64,000 bases of DNA, from assembly GCF_024273195.1 (NCBI RefSeq), contig NZ_JAMZCU010000003.1, positions 458,807-522,806 of the forward strand, given 5' to 3'. Shown here piece by piece: positions 25,554-35,099 of the stretch; position 1 is the first letter of the stretch, and every line of letters begins with the position of its first letter. The notes beneath the pieces are model-generated. The model worked only from the letters and a program-made list of their open reading frames with translations. It did no database searches and had not been told where the DNA came from. The DNA comes from Devosia ureilytica (GTDB taxonomy: Bacteria; Pseudomonadota; Alphaproteobacteria; Rhizobiales; Devosiaceae). The translations under genes and the position numbers were made by a program.

Positions 25554-26303
25554 TTAAACGCCAGGCCTGTTCTGATCGCCAGCGCTCTTCACGCCATCCA
25601 TTTCGCCGAACGTATTGAACCCGTGGTTGAGGTGGAATTTCAGCGCATATTGATAGCCAATCCGGTCGCGCGCCCTTAGCGCGTCGATAATGGCGGCGTG
25701 CTGCTCAAAGGTCGATGTGCGGAAATCCTGACGCGACTTCCCCTTCTCCATGATGCGGATGATGATCGGCTTCATGATCCTGTAGGTCTCGTCGAGCGCG
25801 GCATTGTCAAGCACGCGCACCAGCCGCATGTGAAACGCAAAATCGGCCTCCGACGCCTCCGGGATCGTCAGCGCATCCCGCATCGCCTCATTGGCCGCTG
25901 TCAGGTCCACCAGATCGACTTCCCGCAGCAGATCCATGACGGAGTCCACCGAATTGACCTCGATGAGGGATCGATATCCCTGGATATCGGAAAAGGTTTT
26001 GCGCGAGATTTCGAGCGTATTGAACGTGAACAGGTCCATTGCCCGCGCCATGCGGTTGTCGATGATCGTCGCGCCGACCTTGGGCCGCACGTCCACCACG
26101 CCATAGGCCTTGAGCATGCGCATGGCTTCGCGCACCGTGTTTCGGCTGGTGGAGAACCGCTCGCACAACTCGCGCTCAGATGGCAGGGCATCGCCCACGC
26201 TCAGCGTCTGCTGGTCGATCATGGCCCTGATCTCGCGCACCAATGTCTCGACCGCCGAGGACTTTTCACCTTTGCCGGTCTCCATCTCCTCGCCGCCTGT
26301 CAT
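25554..26303 (-). CDS. FadR-subfamily GntR regulator (FCD domain)
   Basis: 249 residues. Winged helix at about 20-85 (GDALPSERELCERFSTSRNTVREAMRMLKAYGVVDVRPKVGATI) and an FCD effector domain with helices carrying metal-ligand candidates (EADFAFHMRLVRVL, FEQHAAIIDAL, FHLNH). The start at 26303 has a GGGAGGGGG ribosome site 10 nt upstream; the frame is open a further 51 codons. Divergent from the TRAP operon, so it is the likely local repressor responding to the transported acid. Confidence 0.87.
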   Translation of the reverse strand: MTGGEEMETGKGEKSSAVETLVREIRAMIDQQTLSVGDALPSERELCERFSTSRNTVREAMRMLKAYGVVDVRPKVGATIIDNRMARAMDLFTFNTLEISRKTFSDIQGYRSLIEVNSVDSVMDLLREVDLVDLTAANEAMRDALTIPEASEADFAFHMRLVRVLDNAALDETYRIMKPIIIRIMEKGKSRQDFRTSTFEQHAAIIDALRARDRIGYQYALKFHLNHGFNTFGEMDGVKSAGDQNRPGV

Positions 26304-26523
26304 CGTCAGCCCCCTCCCGAACCCTCGGCATTTTGTAGGACCACGCATCGCCAGAATGCAAAGTATTTCGCGGGATAGGCCCGATTGCTGGTGAAAATGT
26401 ATCGATTTCATTGAAACTGGTTGGGCAAAAAAGCGAAAACGCCGGACCTTGCCCATTGATCATACTTTTAATCCATGCAAGTTCTGGCGCGCTGCGACGT
26501 CGGGAGTCATCGCACAATCAATC

Positions 26524-26535
26524 AGACGTACGTCT
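26524..26535 (+). promoter_or_regulatory. Palindromic operator candidate for the FadR-type regulator
   Basis: Perfect 12-bp palindrome AGACGTACGTCT, between the two divergent genes and 5 bp before the GGAGGA ribosome site of dctP. The GT/AC core fits FadR-subfamily half-sites with no spacer. Its position just ahead of the ribosome site suits repression. Confidence 0.5.
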
Positions 26536-26550
26536 CAATGGGAGGAAAGC

Positions 26551-27576
26551 ATGGGGATTTTTAATCACCTGTCGAAATTCGCCGCCGTAACCGTTTCGCT
26601 GGTCGCCATGAGCGGTGCAGCGCTGGCCGCTGACTACAACTGGACATTCCAGACCTCTGAAACTGCCGGTGAACCGGGTTTCGTCAACAAGACCAAGTGG
26701 GCTGCCGACGTCGGCGTGCTCTCCGGTGGTCGCATTGCCATCGAAGTTCTGCCCATCGGCTCGGTTGTTCCGCACACCGATACGCTCGACGCTGTCGGCG
26801 CCGGCATTCTGCAGGGCCACCTGACCGACCCGAGCTACTTCTCCGGCAAGGATCCCGCCTTCGCCATGATGGGCAACCTCGTCGGCGCCTGGAGCGATCC
26901 CTTCGAGCTGCTCGGTTTCATGCAGTCGGGCGGCGGCAATGAACTCTATGCCGAACTGGTCGAGCCCTATGGCGTCCACTTCATCGGCGCAGCAGCCACT
27001 GAGCCGGAAGCCTTTGTTGCCGGCGTGCCGATCCGCACCGTCGAAGACCTCAAGGGCGTCAAGCTCCGCGCGCCTGAAGGCATGGTCTTCGAGATTTTCT
27101 CCAAGGCTGGCGCCGCCCCTGTGTCGCTGCCCGGTTCGGAAATCTTCTCGGCGCTCGACAAGGGCGTTGTGGACGCGGCCGACAACACCGTCTTCGCGAC
27201 CAATCAGGCTCTGGGCATGAACGACATTGCCCCCTATCCGCTCTATCCCGGCTTCCACTCGCTGCCGCTCATCGACATTTCGATGAACAAGGAAATCTGG
27301 GATGGTCTGCCGGAAGACCTGCAGGCAATCCTGACCGCCTCGGTCAGGCAGTTCAGCTTCAACCACATCTATTCGGTGCGTCAGCTCGACGCCGCTGCTG
27401 TCACTGAAGCCAAGGCCAATCCTGAGATCGAGATCATCAACTGGTCGGGTGACGAACGCGCCAAGTTCCGTCGCATCGCGCAGGAAGAATGGCAGAACTG
27501 GGCTTCGCGCAGCGAGATGACCCAGCGCTACTACGACACGGTCACTGCCTATCTCACGGGCCGCAACCTGCTCTAG
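26551..27576 (+). CDS. TRAP transporter substrate-binding protein, DctP family
   Basis: 341 residues: signal peptide (MGIFNHLSKFAAVTVSLVAM, cleaved near ALA-AD) and a DctP fold. Family landmarks: RTVEDLKGVKLRAPEGMVFEIFSKAGAAPVSLPGSEIFSALDKGVVDAAD, where the arginine of KLRAPEG would grip a carboxylate. Captures an organic acid in the periplasm for the DctQM permease. GGAGGAAAG gives a strong ribosome site. A hairpin separates it from dctQ. The ligand is not predictable; the FCD regulator suggests a sugar acid or similar carboxylate. Confidence 0.9.
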   Translation: MGIFNHLSKFAAVTVSLVAMSGAALAADYNWTFQTSETAGEPGFVNKTKWAADVGVLSGGRIAIEVLPIGSVVPHTDTLDAVGAGILQGHLTDPSYFSGKDPAFAMMGNLVGAWSDPFELLGFMQSGGGNELYAELVEPYGVHFIGAAATEPEAFVAGVPIRTVEDLKGVKLRAPEGMVFEIFSKAGAAPVSLPGSEIFSALDKGVVDAADNTVFATNQALGMNDIAPYPLYPGFHSLPLIDISMNKEIWDGLPEDLQAILTASVRQFSFNHIYSVRQLDAAAVTEAKANPEIEIINWSGDERAKFRRIAQEEWQNWASRSEMTQRYYDTVTAYLTGRNLL

Positions 27577-27599
27577 TACCGCTCACTGTCGGAGATAAG

Positions 27600-27629
27600 C
27601 TGCGCCCGGCGACCTTTCGTCGGGCGCAG
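27600..27629 (+). other. Intercistronic stem-loop between dctP and dctQ
   Basis: 12-bp stem CTGCGCCCGGCG/CGTCGGGCGCAG (one wobble) with a short loop and no T-run. It lies 23 bp after the dctP stop. Such hairpins typically protect the upstream message, giving more binding protein than permease. Confidence 0.7.
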
Positions 27630-27648
27630 ATGTATCGGGGAGGAAATC

Positions 27649-28227
27649 ATGACCAAAGAAGCTGAGATCATTGCCGCTGTGGAGGACGGGGACGCCGAAA
27701 TCCGCACCGGTTTCGACCGTGTGATCGCAGGGTCGAGCAATATTCTGGCATGGGCGATCTTTGCCGCCTTTGTCATCACCGTCGTCGAAGTCATTGCGCG
27801 CTACGTGTTCGACAGCCCGACCTTCTGGGCCCACGAAAGCACCACCTTCCTGATCGCGGCGACCTTCCTGATTGGCGGTCCCATCGCCCTGGCCCGCGAC
27901 AAGCATATTCGCGTCCGCATGTTCTACGACGCCGTCACCCCGGCCCGCCGCCGCCTCCTCGACATCGTCAATTCGGTCATCGCGCTCGTCTTCTTTGCCG
28001 GCCTGGCCTATGCGGGCTGGATCATGGTTGGCAAATCCTGGTTCTCACCCATTGGTGAACTGCGCCTTGAAGGCACTGGCACGTCCTGGAACCCACCCAC
28101 CCCGGCCCTCCTCAAAATGCTCGTCCTGGTCGCCGTTGGGGTGATGTTTGTCCAGACCCTGCTGCACCTGATTGCGGCCATTCGGCGCGATGTGTCGTCG
28201 CCGTCCACGACCGCCGGGGAGAAATAA
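27649..28227 (+). CDS. TRAP transporter small permease, DctQ family
   Basis: 192 residues with four predicted membrane helices; the second carries FVITVVEVIARYVFDSPTFWAHESTTFLI and the loop GGPIALARDKHIRVRMFYDAV, typical of DctQ. Acidic N-terminus. Forms the membrane unit with DctM; 2 bp before the dctM start. Confidence 0.9.
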   Translation: MTKEAEIIAAVEDGDAEIRTGFDRVIAGSSNILAWAIFAAFVITVVEVIARYVFDSPTFWAHESTTFLIAATFLIGGPIALARDKHIRVRMFYDAVTPARRRLLDIVNSVIALVFFAGLAYAGWIMVGKSWFSPIGELRLEGTGTSWNPPTPALLKMLVLVAVGVMFVQTLLHLIAAIRRDVSSPSTTAGEK

Positions 28228-28229
28228 TC

Positions 28230-29543
28230 ATGGGCCTGAGCGCTCTCGGTATTGAATTCGGCTCCTATGTTCTGGTCGCCGCCATCTTTCTGCTGCTGCT
28301 GACCGGCCAGCCCCTGGCCTGGGTCACCGGGCTTGTCGCCCTGATCTTCACCTTCGGCTGGTTTGGCGGCATGGCCCTGCCGCTGGTGACCTCGCGCATT
28401 TTCGGTTTCATCACCGAATATTCGCTCGTCGCCATTCCCATGTTCATTCTCATGGCCGCACTCCTCGACCGCTCCGGCATCGCCAGATCGCTGTTCAGCG
28501 GCATGCGGATCCTGGCCGGTCGTTTGCCCGGCGGCGTTGCCGTGCAAACGCTCATCGTCGCCATCCTGATGGCCGCCATGTCCGGCGTCATCGGCGGTGA
28601 AATCGTGCTCCTCGGCATCCTGGCCCTGCCCCAGATGCTGCGCCTGGGCTATGATCGCAACCTGTCCATCGGCGTCGTCTGTGCGGGCGGCTCGCTGGGC
28701 ACCATGATGCCGCCCTCCATCGTGCTCATCATCTATGGCCTCGTCGCCAGCGTCTCGATTGCCGACCTCTTTGTGGCTGCGGTCACTCCGGCGCTGCTGC
28801 TGCTGGCCTTCTATGTCGCCTATGTGCTGTTCATCTGCTGGCGCAACCCCACGCTTGGCCCGCCGATGACCAAGGAGGAGATGTCCCAGGAATCCCTGGG
28901 CTCCGCCCTCAAGTCCCTGGCAGCGCCCCTGTTCATCGTGCTGGTCGTTCTGGGCTCGATCTATGGGGGCATCGCCTCCATCACCGAGGCTGCCGCGCTT
29001 GGCGTGTCCGCCGTGCTGCTCATCTCGCTGTTCCGGCGCGAACTGACCTTCAAGATGCTGCAGGACAGTCTCGTCCACACGCTTGAAACCTGCGGCATGA
29101 TCATCTGGATCGGCATCGCGGCCGCTGTGCTGGTGGGGGTTTATAACCTCATGGGCGGCAATCGCTTCGTTGCCGACGCCATTCTGGGCATCGACGCAGC
29201 GCCTGTGGTCATCATCATGGTGATGATGCTCATCCTCCTGGTCCTGGGCATGTTCCTGGACTGGATCGGCATTGCCCTTTTGACCCTGCCCATCTTCGTG
29301 CCCATCGTCATCCAGCTCGGCTACGACCCGATCTGGTTCGGCATCCTGTTCGCGGTCAATATGCAGGTCTCCTACCTGACCCCGCCCTTCGGCCCTGCCG
29401 CTTTCTATCTCAAGAGCGTGGCCCCGAGGGAAATCACCCTCAAGCACATCTACACCGCGTTGCTGCCCTTCATCGCGCTGCAACTGGTGGTGCTGGCCAT
29501 CATCCTTTTCTTCCCCCCCATCGCCACCTGGGCGGTCAACTAA
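28230..29543 (+). CDS. TRAP transporter large permease, DctM family
   Basis: 437 residues, twelve or so membrane helices, sodium-coupled importer component. Visible are PMFILMAALLDRSGIARSLFSGMR, the GGSLGTMMPPSIVLIIYGLV re-entrant region and the mirrored C-terminal LTLPIFVPIVIQLGYDPIWFGI. Last gene of the dctPQM unit, followed by a terminator. Confidence 0.92.
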   Translation: MGLSALGIEFGSYVLVAAIFLLLLTGQPLAWVTGLVALIFTFGWFGGMALPLVTSRIFGFITEYSLVAIPMFILMAALLDRSGIARSLFSGMRILAGRLPGGVAVQTLIVAILMAAMSGVIGGEIVLLGILALPQMLRLGYDRNLSIGVVCAGGSLGTMMPPSIVLIIYGLVASVSIADLFVAAVTPALLLLAFYVAYVLFICWRNPTLGPPMTKEEMSQESLGSALKSLAAPLFIVLVVLGSIYGGIASITEAAALGVSAVLLISLFRRELTFKMLQDSLVHTLETCGMIIWIGIAAAVLVGVYNLMGGNRFVADAILGIDAAPVVIIMVMMLILLVLGMFLDWIGIALLTLPIFVPIVIQLGYDPIWFGILFAVNMQVSYLTPPFGPAAFYLKSVAPREITLKHIYTALLPFIALQLVVLAIILFFPPIATWAVN

Positions 29544-29548
29544 ACCTG

Positions 29549-29577
29549 AAAAGGCCGGGCGATCTGCCCGGCCTTTT
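29549..29577 (+). terminator. Bidirectional terminator of the TRAP operon and DoxX gene
   Basis: Perfect 12-bp stem AAAAGGCCGGGC/GCCCGGCCTTTT with a GATCT loop. A and T tails serve both convergent transcripts. Confidence 0.9.
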
Positions 29578-29588
29578 GCTTTGGGCCA

Positions 29589-29960
29589 TCACCGCACAAG
29601 CGGAAACACCGCCCGCACCTTCTCCTCGCGCAGCCAAAGCGCCAGCCACACCGCGATCCCCAGATAGATCGAAAACAGCGTGTGACTGAACAGCGGATTG
29701 TCGACCCGCAGATTGGCCGCCAGCGACCCGCCCAGCAATCCGGTGGTCAGCGCCGCGCCCAGCAGCGCCGTGCGTGGAATGAGGAACAGAACCATGCAGA
29801 CCACCTCGATTGCGCCGATCAGCACCAGATATTTCATCGGCCACCCCACCACCTCCATGGTGGAGGTCGCCGCCTCGATCCCCATGAATTTCGGCGCCGC
29901 CGAGGCCCCTGCCAGAAACAGCGCGATCAACACGCTCAACACCCAACCTGCAATTTTCAT
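29589..29960 (-). CDS. DoxX-like membrane protein
   Basis: 123 residues, four helices. The DoxX/DoxX-like pattern is seen in KFMGIEAATSTMEVVGWPMKYLVLIGAIEVVCMVLFLIPRTALLGAAL. Function in this subfamily is unknown. The ATG at 29960 begins the first helix; the frame is open 240 bp further upstream without membrane or coding character. Confidence 0.83.
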   Translation of the reverse strand: MKIAGWVLSVLIALFLAGASAAPKFMGIEAATSTMEVVGWPMKYLVLIGAIEVVCMVLFLIPRTALLGAALTTGLLGGSLAANLRVDNPLFSHTLFSIYLGIAVWLALWLREEKVRAVFPLVR

Positions 29961-30140
29961 TTCACTTGTCCCCGTGGCGAACCCTTCGCCTTCTGCCAAC
30001 GCGACGTTGGGCTCGCCCCATTTTCGACCGCGTCTATCGAAAATTTGACCCTTTCCCGCAACGCATGCTGATCGTCTCGCCCCCGCTCGGGCTGTGCAAC
30101 ATCTGGACAATTGTGGACGCGTCGCTCCAGCAGGCTTGAC

Positions 30141-30183
30141 CTCCCTGCTCCTCCCCCTATCAGGAAGAAGCCGGGTGGGGGTA
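30141..30183 (+). repeat. Degenerate fragment of the dispersed hairpin repeat
   Basis: CCTCCCTGCTCCTCCCCCTATCAGG-type start cut short and ending in GGGTGGGGGT, 30 bp before the spermidine synthase-like gene. Confidence 0.5.
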
Positions 30184-30211
30184 ACCTTGGCCCAACACAT
30201 AAGGACACCCC

Positions 30212-30886
30212 ATGATCCCTTGGCAAAAACTCGGCGAGACCACCATGCCCGGCGGCGGCCCGATGACGCTGATGCAGCGCGGTACCGAGTTCTCCGTTAT
30301 GTCCGGCGTCATCACCCTGATGAACAGCCGCATGAGCAATTCCGAGGAGCAACTCGCCAGCATGTCGGCCTCCCGCATCGGATCGCGGTCCGCTGCGCGC
30401 GTCCTCATTGGTGGCCTCGGTCTGGGCTTCACCCTGCGCGCCGCGCTCAAATGCTTTGCCGCTGACAGCGAGATTGTGGTGGCCGAGCTGGTGCCCGAAA
30501 TCGTCGAATGGGCGCGTGGCCCCCTTTCGCCGCTCCACGGCGATAGCCTCGACGATCCACGCGTCCGCATTCACCTGGGCGATGTGTCGACGGCCATCAG
30601 TGCCGGCAAGCCGTTCGACGCCATCCTGCTCGACGTTGACAATGGCCCCGACGGCCTGTTCCGCCCTGCCAATGATCGCCTCTACAATGCCGCCGGCCTC
30701 GCCGCCGCCCGCGCCGCGCTGACGCCGGGCGGTCATCTGGCGATATGGTCATCCCACCCCGACGCCCGCTTCACCAAACGCCTCAAGCAGACCGGCATGC
30801 AGGTTGACGAAGTCACCGTCCGCGCCCGCAACAACGGCAAGGGCGACCGCCACACCCTTTGGTTTGCGACCAAGGCGGGCGGCTGA
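30212..30886 (+). CDS. Spermidine synthase-like SAM-fold protein
   Basis: 224 residues with a Rossmann-type SAM-binding fold: motif I VLIGGLGLGFTLRAAL, acidic strand 2 IVVAELVPEIVEWARG, and FDAILLDVDNGPDGL. Similar proteins are annotated as spermidine synthase-like, but the polyamine-site aspartates are not clearly conserved, so the reaction is uncertain. Convergent with the large glycosyltransferase gene, whose stop is 2 bp away. Confidence 0.75.
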   Translation: MIPWQKLGETTMPGGGPMTLMQRGTEFSVMSGVITLMNSRMSNSEEQLASMSASRIGSRSAARVLIGGLGLGFTLRAALKCFAADSEIVVAELVPEIVEWARGPLSPLHGDSLDDPRVRIHLGDVSTAISAGKPFDAILLDVDNGPDGLFRPANDRLYNAAGLAAARAALTPGGHLAIWSSHPDARFTKRLKQTGMQVDEVTVRARNNGKGDRHTLWFATKAGG

Positions 30887-30888
30887 CC

Positions 30889-33800
30889 TCAGGCCTTGCG
30901 ATACTGCACGCCGGCCGAACCAAGCGCCGGAACGCTGGCGGAGCGCTGCAAATTGCCCCATCCCACCATCGTCCCGCGCACTGCCGTCAATGTGGCCTTG
31001 ATCGCCACCAGGTAAAGCAGCTGCCGGTAGTAGAAGCGCTGCGGCAGGAGCCAGGGCAGCAGGCGCCAGTCCTCGCGCCGTTCGTGCCAGAAGGCGACGG
31101 CGGCGGCCAACAGGTCAAGCAGAATGAAGGCTCCGAACAGCGCCAGGAAGATCAGCGCCTCGGTCAGCCCGATCACGCTTGATCCCGTAATCATCTGCGC
31201 GCCCAGCCCGATCAGGATGCCCAGGGCCACCAGATCGGCGAGCGGCGCCAGAAGGGGGAAGACAATCTGGAACAACAGGATATTGGGCATGCCGATCAGG
31301 GCGAATGCCTTGGAATCCCGCAGAGCCAGGGCGCCGCGATGCTTCTGGGTCACTTGCAACATGCCGAACATCCAACGGAAACGCTGCTTGAACAGCTGAT
31401 GTGTCGTTTCCGGTGCTTCAGTTAGCGCAATGGCGCCCTCTTCATAGGTCACCTTGTATCCCGCGCGCAGAATGCGGATCGTCAGGTCGGCATCTTCTGC
31501 CAGCGTATCGGTACTGTAACCGCCCAGTTCGATCACCGTATCCCGCCACCAGGCCCCCACGGCGCCTGGAACCACGGTGATGCAATTGAGCAGGTCAAAG
31601 GCTCGCCGGTCCAGGTTTTGCGCGGTGATATATTCCAGCGCCTGCCAACGAGTGAGCATATTGAGGCGATTGCCGACCTTGGCATTGCCGGCAACGGCGA
31701 CAACGCGATCATCGTGGAAATGACCCACAAGCCTGGAAATCGTGTCCGGCATGAAAATGGTATCGGCATCGAGCGCCACGACGACGTCGACATCGAGCAT
31801 CCTGAAGCCGAAATTGAGCGCTGCCGCCTTGCCGCCATTGGGTTTGGTGACCACTTCGACGCGCGGCTCCTCAGCAAAGGCATCGCGGCAGATCGCATAT
31901 GTCTGATCCTTGGACCCGTCGTCCACAACCAGAATCTTGAGGTTACTATAGTCGGACTGAAGCAGGGACTGCACCGTCTTGAGAACAACCTTTTCTTCGT
32001 TGTAGGCGGGCACGATCACACCCACGCGCAGGCCGTCCTGCGCTGGCGGCAAGCGGCGATGCGGACGCCGGAAAGCGGCCAGCGTAATCAGGATCACCGA
32101 GCGGGCAATGCCCAGCCCAATGGCCAGCAGGAACAGCCCCACAATGAGTTTTTCGCCTTCGCGCAACAGGGCAAATCCCAGCGTCTGCGCTAGCGTCTGC
32201 CAACCAAGGTCGGCCGGCGCGTAAGGCATGACCTCGTCGGCGCTCAGGCCGATCAGCTCGGAGACCGCGACAAATCGATACCCGCGTGCCTGCAACGTCT
32301 CGATAATCTCGGGAAGAGCATCGACTGTGGCTTGGCGGGGTCCACCACCGTCATGCAAGAGGACAATATTGCCGCCACCCTCAAGAATGCCGTCCACCGT
32401 ATCCGAGACGATGCGATCTTTGTTGGGAAGCCACCAGTCAACCGGATCGATATTCATGTTGACCGTGACATAGCCCATGGCGCCAACGGTCTCCAAAGGC
32501 GCGATTTGCGAGGGCGTGATCGGATTTGCGTCCACCGCATAGGGCGCGCGGAACATCGCCATTTGCCGGCCGGTTATGCTTTCGAACACACGCTGCGTCG
32601 CATTGAGGTCCAGGCGCAGCATATCCGCACTCATGGTCGAAATATTGACATGCGAGTAGGTGTGGCTGCCCACTTCATGGCCTTCCGCCACGACACGTTC
32701 AACCAGCTCGGGATGCCGCAGCATCTGCGCGCCAACGGCAAAGAATGTGGCCGAGACGTCATAGCGCGCCAGAATATCAAGGACTTGCGGGGTGAAGGTC
32801 GGATCTGGCCCGTCATCGAAAGTCAGCGCAACCAGTTTGGCGTCGCTGGCTCCCCAGTGATCGATTTCATAGGCGCGCGGGATAAGATCGACCTTGGCTG
32901 CGCGGATCAGCCCCGCCTCAAGGCTCAGCGACCGCCTGCCCGTGCGCGGCAAATCAACGAGCTTGATGACTTCGCCAACGCCATTTCGGGCGATCTGATA
33001 TTTGTAGTCGATCTGTTCCAGCGCCGCGGCACTGGCCCCATAGGGGTCGGACAGGATCTGCCAGATGCTCGCATCTTCAGTTCCCAGTCGGTTCAGTGCA
33101 ATGCCGTGCGGCGCCACCGCCGCCAGGCTCCTCATCTGGTTGAAGGCGCTGACCCCATCGAGCATCCAGACGGTATGCCTGCCGTCCTCCGCTGTGTAGG
33201 TGAAGCGGTTGTTGAGGGCCTCGACGTCCAGGGCAATCTCGCCCCCTGCCCATTCGGCGCGTCGAAAGGCCTCGAGCACGGAGATCGCTTCTGCCGTTTC
33301 GCCGTCCTTCCAGTCCAGTGCAAAATTGGCAATGGCAAAGACCAGCTTGTCCGCCGATATGCGCCGCCGCCAGGAGGCCAAGCGCTCTTCGAACCAGAGC
33401 TGAGAAGCCATCGGGCCCGGTGACCCGGCCATGGTCGTCTGGCCCTGGATTTCAACGATGAGCACATCGACAAGATCAGCAAAAAGCGTCGCGTCCAACG
33501 CGCCGCCTTCAATGTTGACCACATGCTGCAACCGCAGCCCCTCGGCTTCAAGCAATGGCTTGAGCAGGCGAAGGAAGCGGAGATGATCCGCCCGGTCATC
33601 CACCGCCAGGCCTACAAAGCGAAGTGTTAGACCATCGAAATCGTTATCGACCAGATAGGCGATGACCGATGCAGCAAGCCTGTTCGCTGCCTCCGGTGAG
33701 CGTAGGACTGACCGCAGGCGCTCTGCCTGCCATGCGCCGTCTGCAAAATTGGTCAGAACCGGCATGATCTGAAGGTCGGGATGAGCATCATCGCGCAGCG

Positions 33801-34662
33801 CCAGCGTTTGCTGTGTGCGCTGTCCTCGCTCAACAGTCACCGCACCCTGTTCGTCCCGCAGTGTGATCCACTCGGGCAGCAGAATATCGATATTGCGAAT
33901 GTGCTCAGCCAGCGAAGACGCGCTGGCCTGATCCCAGTTGACGTGAAACGCCTGAATTTCAGGATCGACCGGCGATGCTGTGAACTCCTGTGCGGCCACC
34001 GGCGGCGCCAGCACGGCAAATAAAGTACCGAGGACAGTGTCGAGCAGTGTCGGCTCGACAGCGCCCAGGTCCATGTCATCGGACTGAGGGCGTCCCAGGG
34101 TCACGAAGGAACCGCTCGTGCCCAACGTGACCGTAGTCCCGCCATTCCCGCCGCCGAGCGTCGTAAAGCTGGGGCTGGATAGACTGGCCGGCGGCGGCGG
34201 CTGCCTTTGATGCTGGTCTGCGAGCACCAGTTGAAGGGGGGCTACTGCCGGGCGCGGACGCGGCAAGGGTGGCGTGGCGACGGCGATTTCCGCCAAGGAA
34301 ATCGGGTCCGGCACTGCCTCAACCACTGCATCGACCGTGCTTTCGCCCTGCGTCGAGGCCATCACGACAGTTGCAGTGACAGCCAATGGCATTTGGGCTG
34401 GCCGCCGCACAAGGGCGCCCGTATCGACGCTCGGCTCGTTCGGCAGGCTGGCGACAGCAGCAACCGGACTTGCGAGCGGCACGGGACGAATGGTGGGAGT
34501 CTCGACGATGGCCAGGCCCAGCATGCCCAGCAAAACGGCGACAAAAATACCCAAGGCGCTGGAGACCAACGAAAAGCCGAACCAGCGCCGACGCGAAGCA
34601 TCGTAGAAAATCGGGACGCTTCCGTGACCCGCCTGATCTGTATTTACCGCCGCAATACTCAT
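30889..34662 (-). CDS. Tri-domain GH18-like / polysaccharide deacetylase / family 2 glycosyltransferase
   Basis: 1257 residues. A cytoplasmic start and membrane helix at about 31-53 precede a proline-rich linker, a GH18-like domain (about 245-560), a NodB/CE4 deacetylase (about 605-810) with TFDDGPDP and SHTYSH metal motifs, a second membrane helix (about 845-870), a processive GT2 domain (about 880-1110) with PAYNEE, ALDADT, LAEDADLT and QRFRW, and three or four C-terminal helices. It could polymerise, export and deacetylate a beta-linked aminosugar polymer in one chain. ATG at 34662 has GGGAG 11 nt upstream. Confidence 0.88.
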   Translation of the reverse strand: MSIAAVNTDQAGHGSVPIFYDASRRRWFGFSLVSSALGIFVAVLLGMLGLAIVETPTIRPVPLASPVAAVASLPNEPSVDTGALVRRPAQMPLAVTATVVMASTQGESTVDAVVEAVPDPISLAEIAVATPPLPRPRPAVAPLQLVLADQHQRQPPPPASLSSPSFTTLGGGNGGTTVTLGTSGSFVTLGRPQSDDMDLGAVEPTLLDTVLGTLFAVLAPPVAAQEFTASPVDPEIQAFHVNWDQASASSLAEHIRNIDILLPEWITLRDEQGAVTVERGQRTQQTLALRDDAHPDLQIMPVLTNFADGAWQAERLRSVLRSPEAANRLAASVIAYLVDNDFDGLTLRFVGLAVDDRADHLRFLRLLKPLLEAEGLRLQHVVNIEGGALDATLFADLVDVLIVEIQGQTTMAGSPGPMASQLWFEERLASWRRRISADKLVFAIANFALDWKDGETAEAISVLEAFRRAEWAGGEIALDVEALNNRFTYTAEDGRHTVWMLDGVSAFNQMRSLAAVAPHGIALNRLGTEDASIWQILSDPYGASAAALEQIDYKYQIARNGVGEVIKLVDLPRTGRRSLSLEAGLIRAAKVDLIPRAYEIDHWGASDAKLVALTFDDGPDPTFTPQVLDILARYDVSATFFAVGAQMLRHPELVERVVAEGHEVGSHTYSHVNISTMSADMLRLDLNATQRVFESITGRQMAMFRAPYAVDANPITPSQIAPLETVGAMGYVTVNMNIDPVDWWLPNKDRIVSDTVDGILEGGGNIVLLHDGGGPRQATVDALPEIIETLQARGYRFVAVSELIGLSADEVMPYAPADLGWQTLAQTLGFALLREGEKLIVGLFLLAIGLGIARSVILITLAAFRRPHRRLPPAQDGLRVGVIVPAYNEEKVVLKTVQSLLQSDYSNLKILVVDDGSKDQTYAICRDAFAEEPRVEVVTKPNGGKAAALNFGFRMLDVDVVVALDADTIFMPDTISRLVGHFHDDRVVAVAGNAKVGNRLNMLTRWQALEYITAQNLDRRAFDLLNCITVVPGAVGAWWRDTVIELGGYSTDTLAEDADLTIRILRAGYKVTYEEGAIALTEAPETTHQLFKQRFRWMFGMLQVTQKHRGALALRDSKAFALIGMPNILLFQIVFPLLAPLADLVALGILIGLGAQMITGSSVIGLTEALIFLALFGAFILLDLLAAAVAFWHERREDWRLLPWLLPQRFYYRQLLYLVAIKATLTAVRGTMVGWGNLQRSASVPALGSAGVQYRKA

Positions 34663-35099
34663 CCGCCACAATCTCCCGCATGATCGGCGCGACACCCGCC
34701 TGCATGCTTAAGGAAATGTTAATAAGGAAGAGGCGTCGGTATCTACAAGGTTAACAAAGCGTTACAGTAAACAGCCGTGGAGTTCATTAAAATTGAATGG
34801 AAATATCTCCGCGTGATTTCCGCACCTGCAGACCGTTCAACTGACCTGAGGCCAGCTATTGTCTGGCCACTTGCTGCCACCCAAAACTCAGGAGTATTGA
34901 CCGGCCCGATCCCCAATTGTCGCGCCATGATTGCGCGCGCCGCGGTGCGGCCTGTTAGCGCTCTGTTCGCCTCGTGCTAAGACCAATCGGCATTCAGCTC
35001 AGGCTCAGCCGAAAATGTCGGTTTTCGAGAACCGGAGCGCAGCCGCATTTGGGTACGTGAGTGCCGGATGCGCAGAAAACTGCTGTTTGCAGGCCAGCA
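34663..35099. other. AT-richer intergenic region upstream of the tri-domain gene
   Basis: 437 bp, clearly richer in A and T than the neighbours, presumably the promoter region of the minus-strand gene at its left. ATTCAG-N5-GCTCAG at 34992-35008 resembles the GTTCAG boxes but faces no gene. No credible small gene or terminator was found. Confidence 0.4.
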
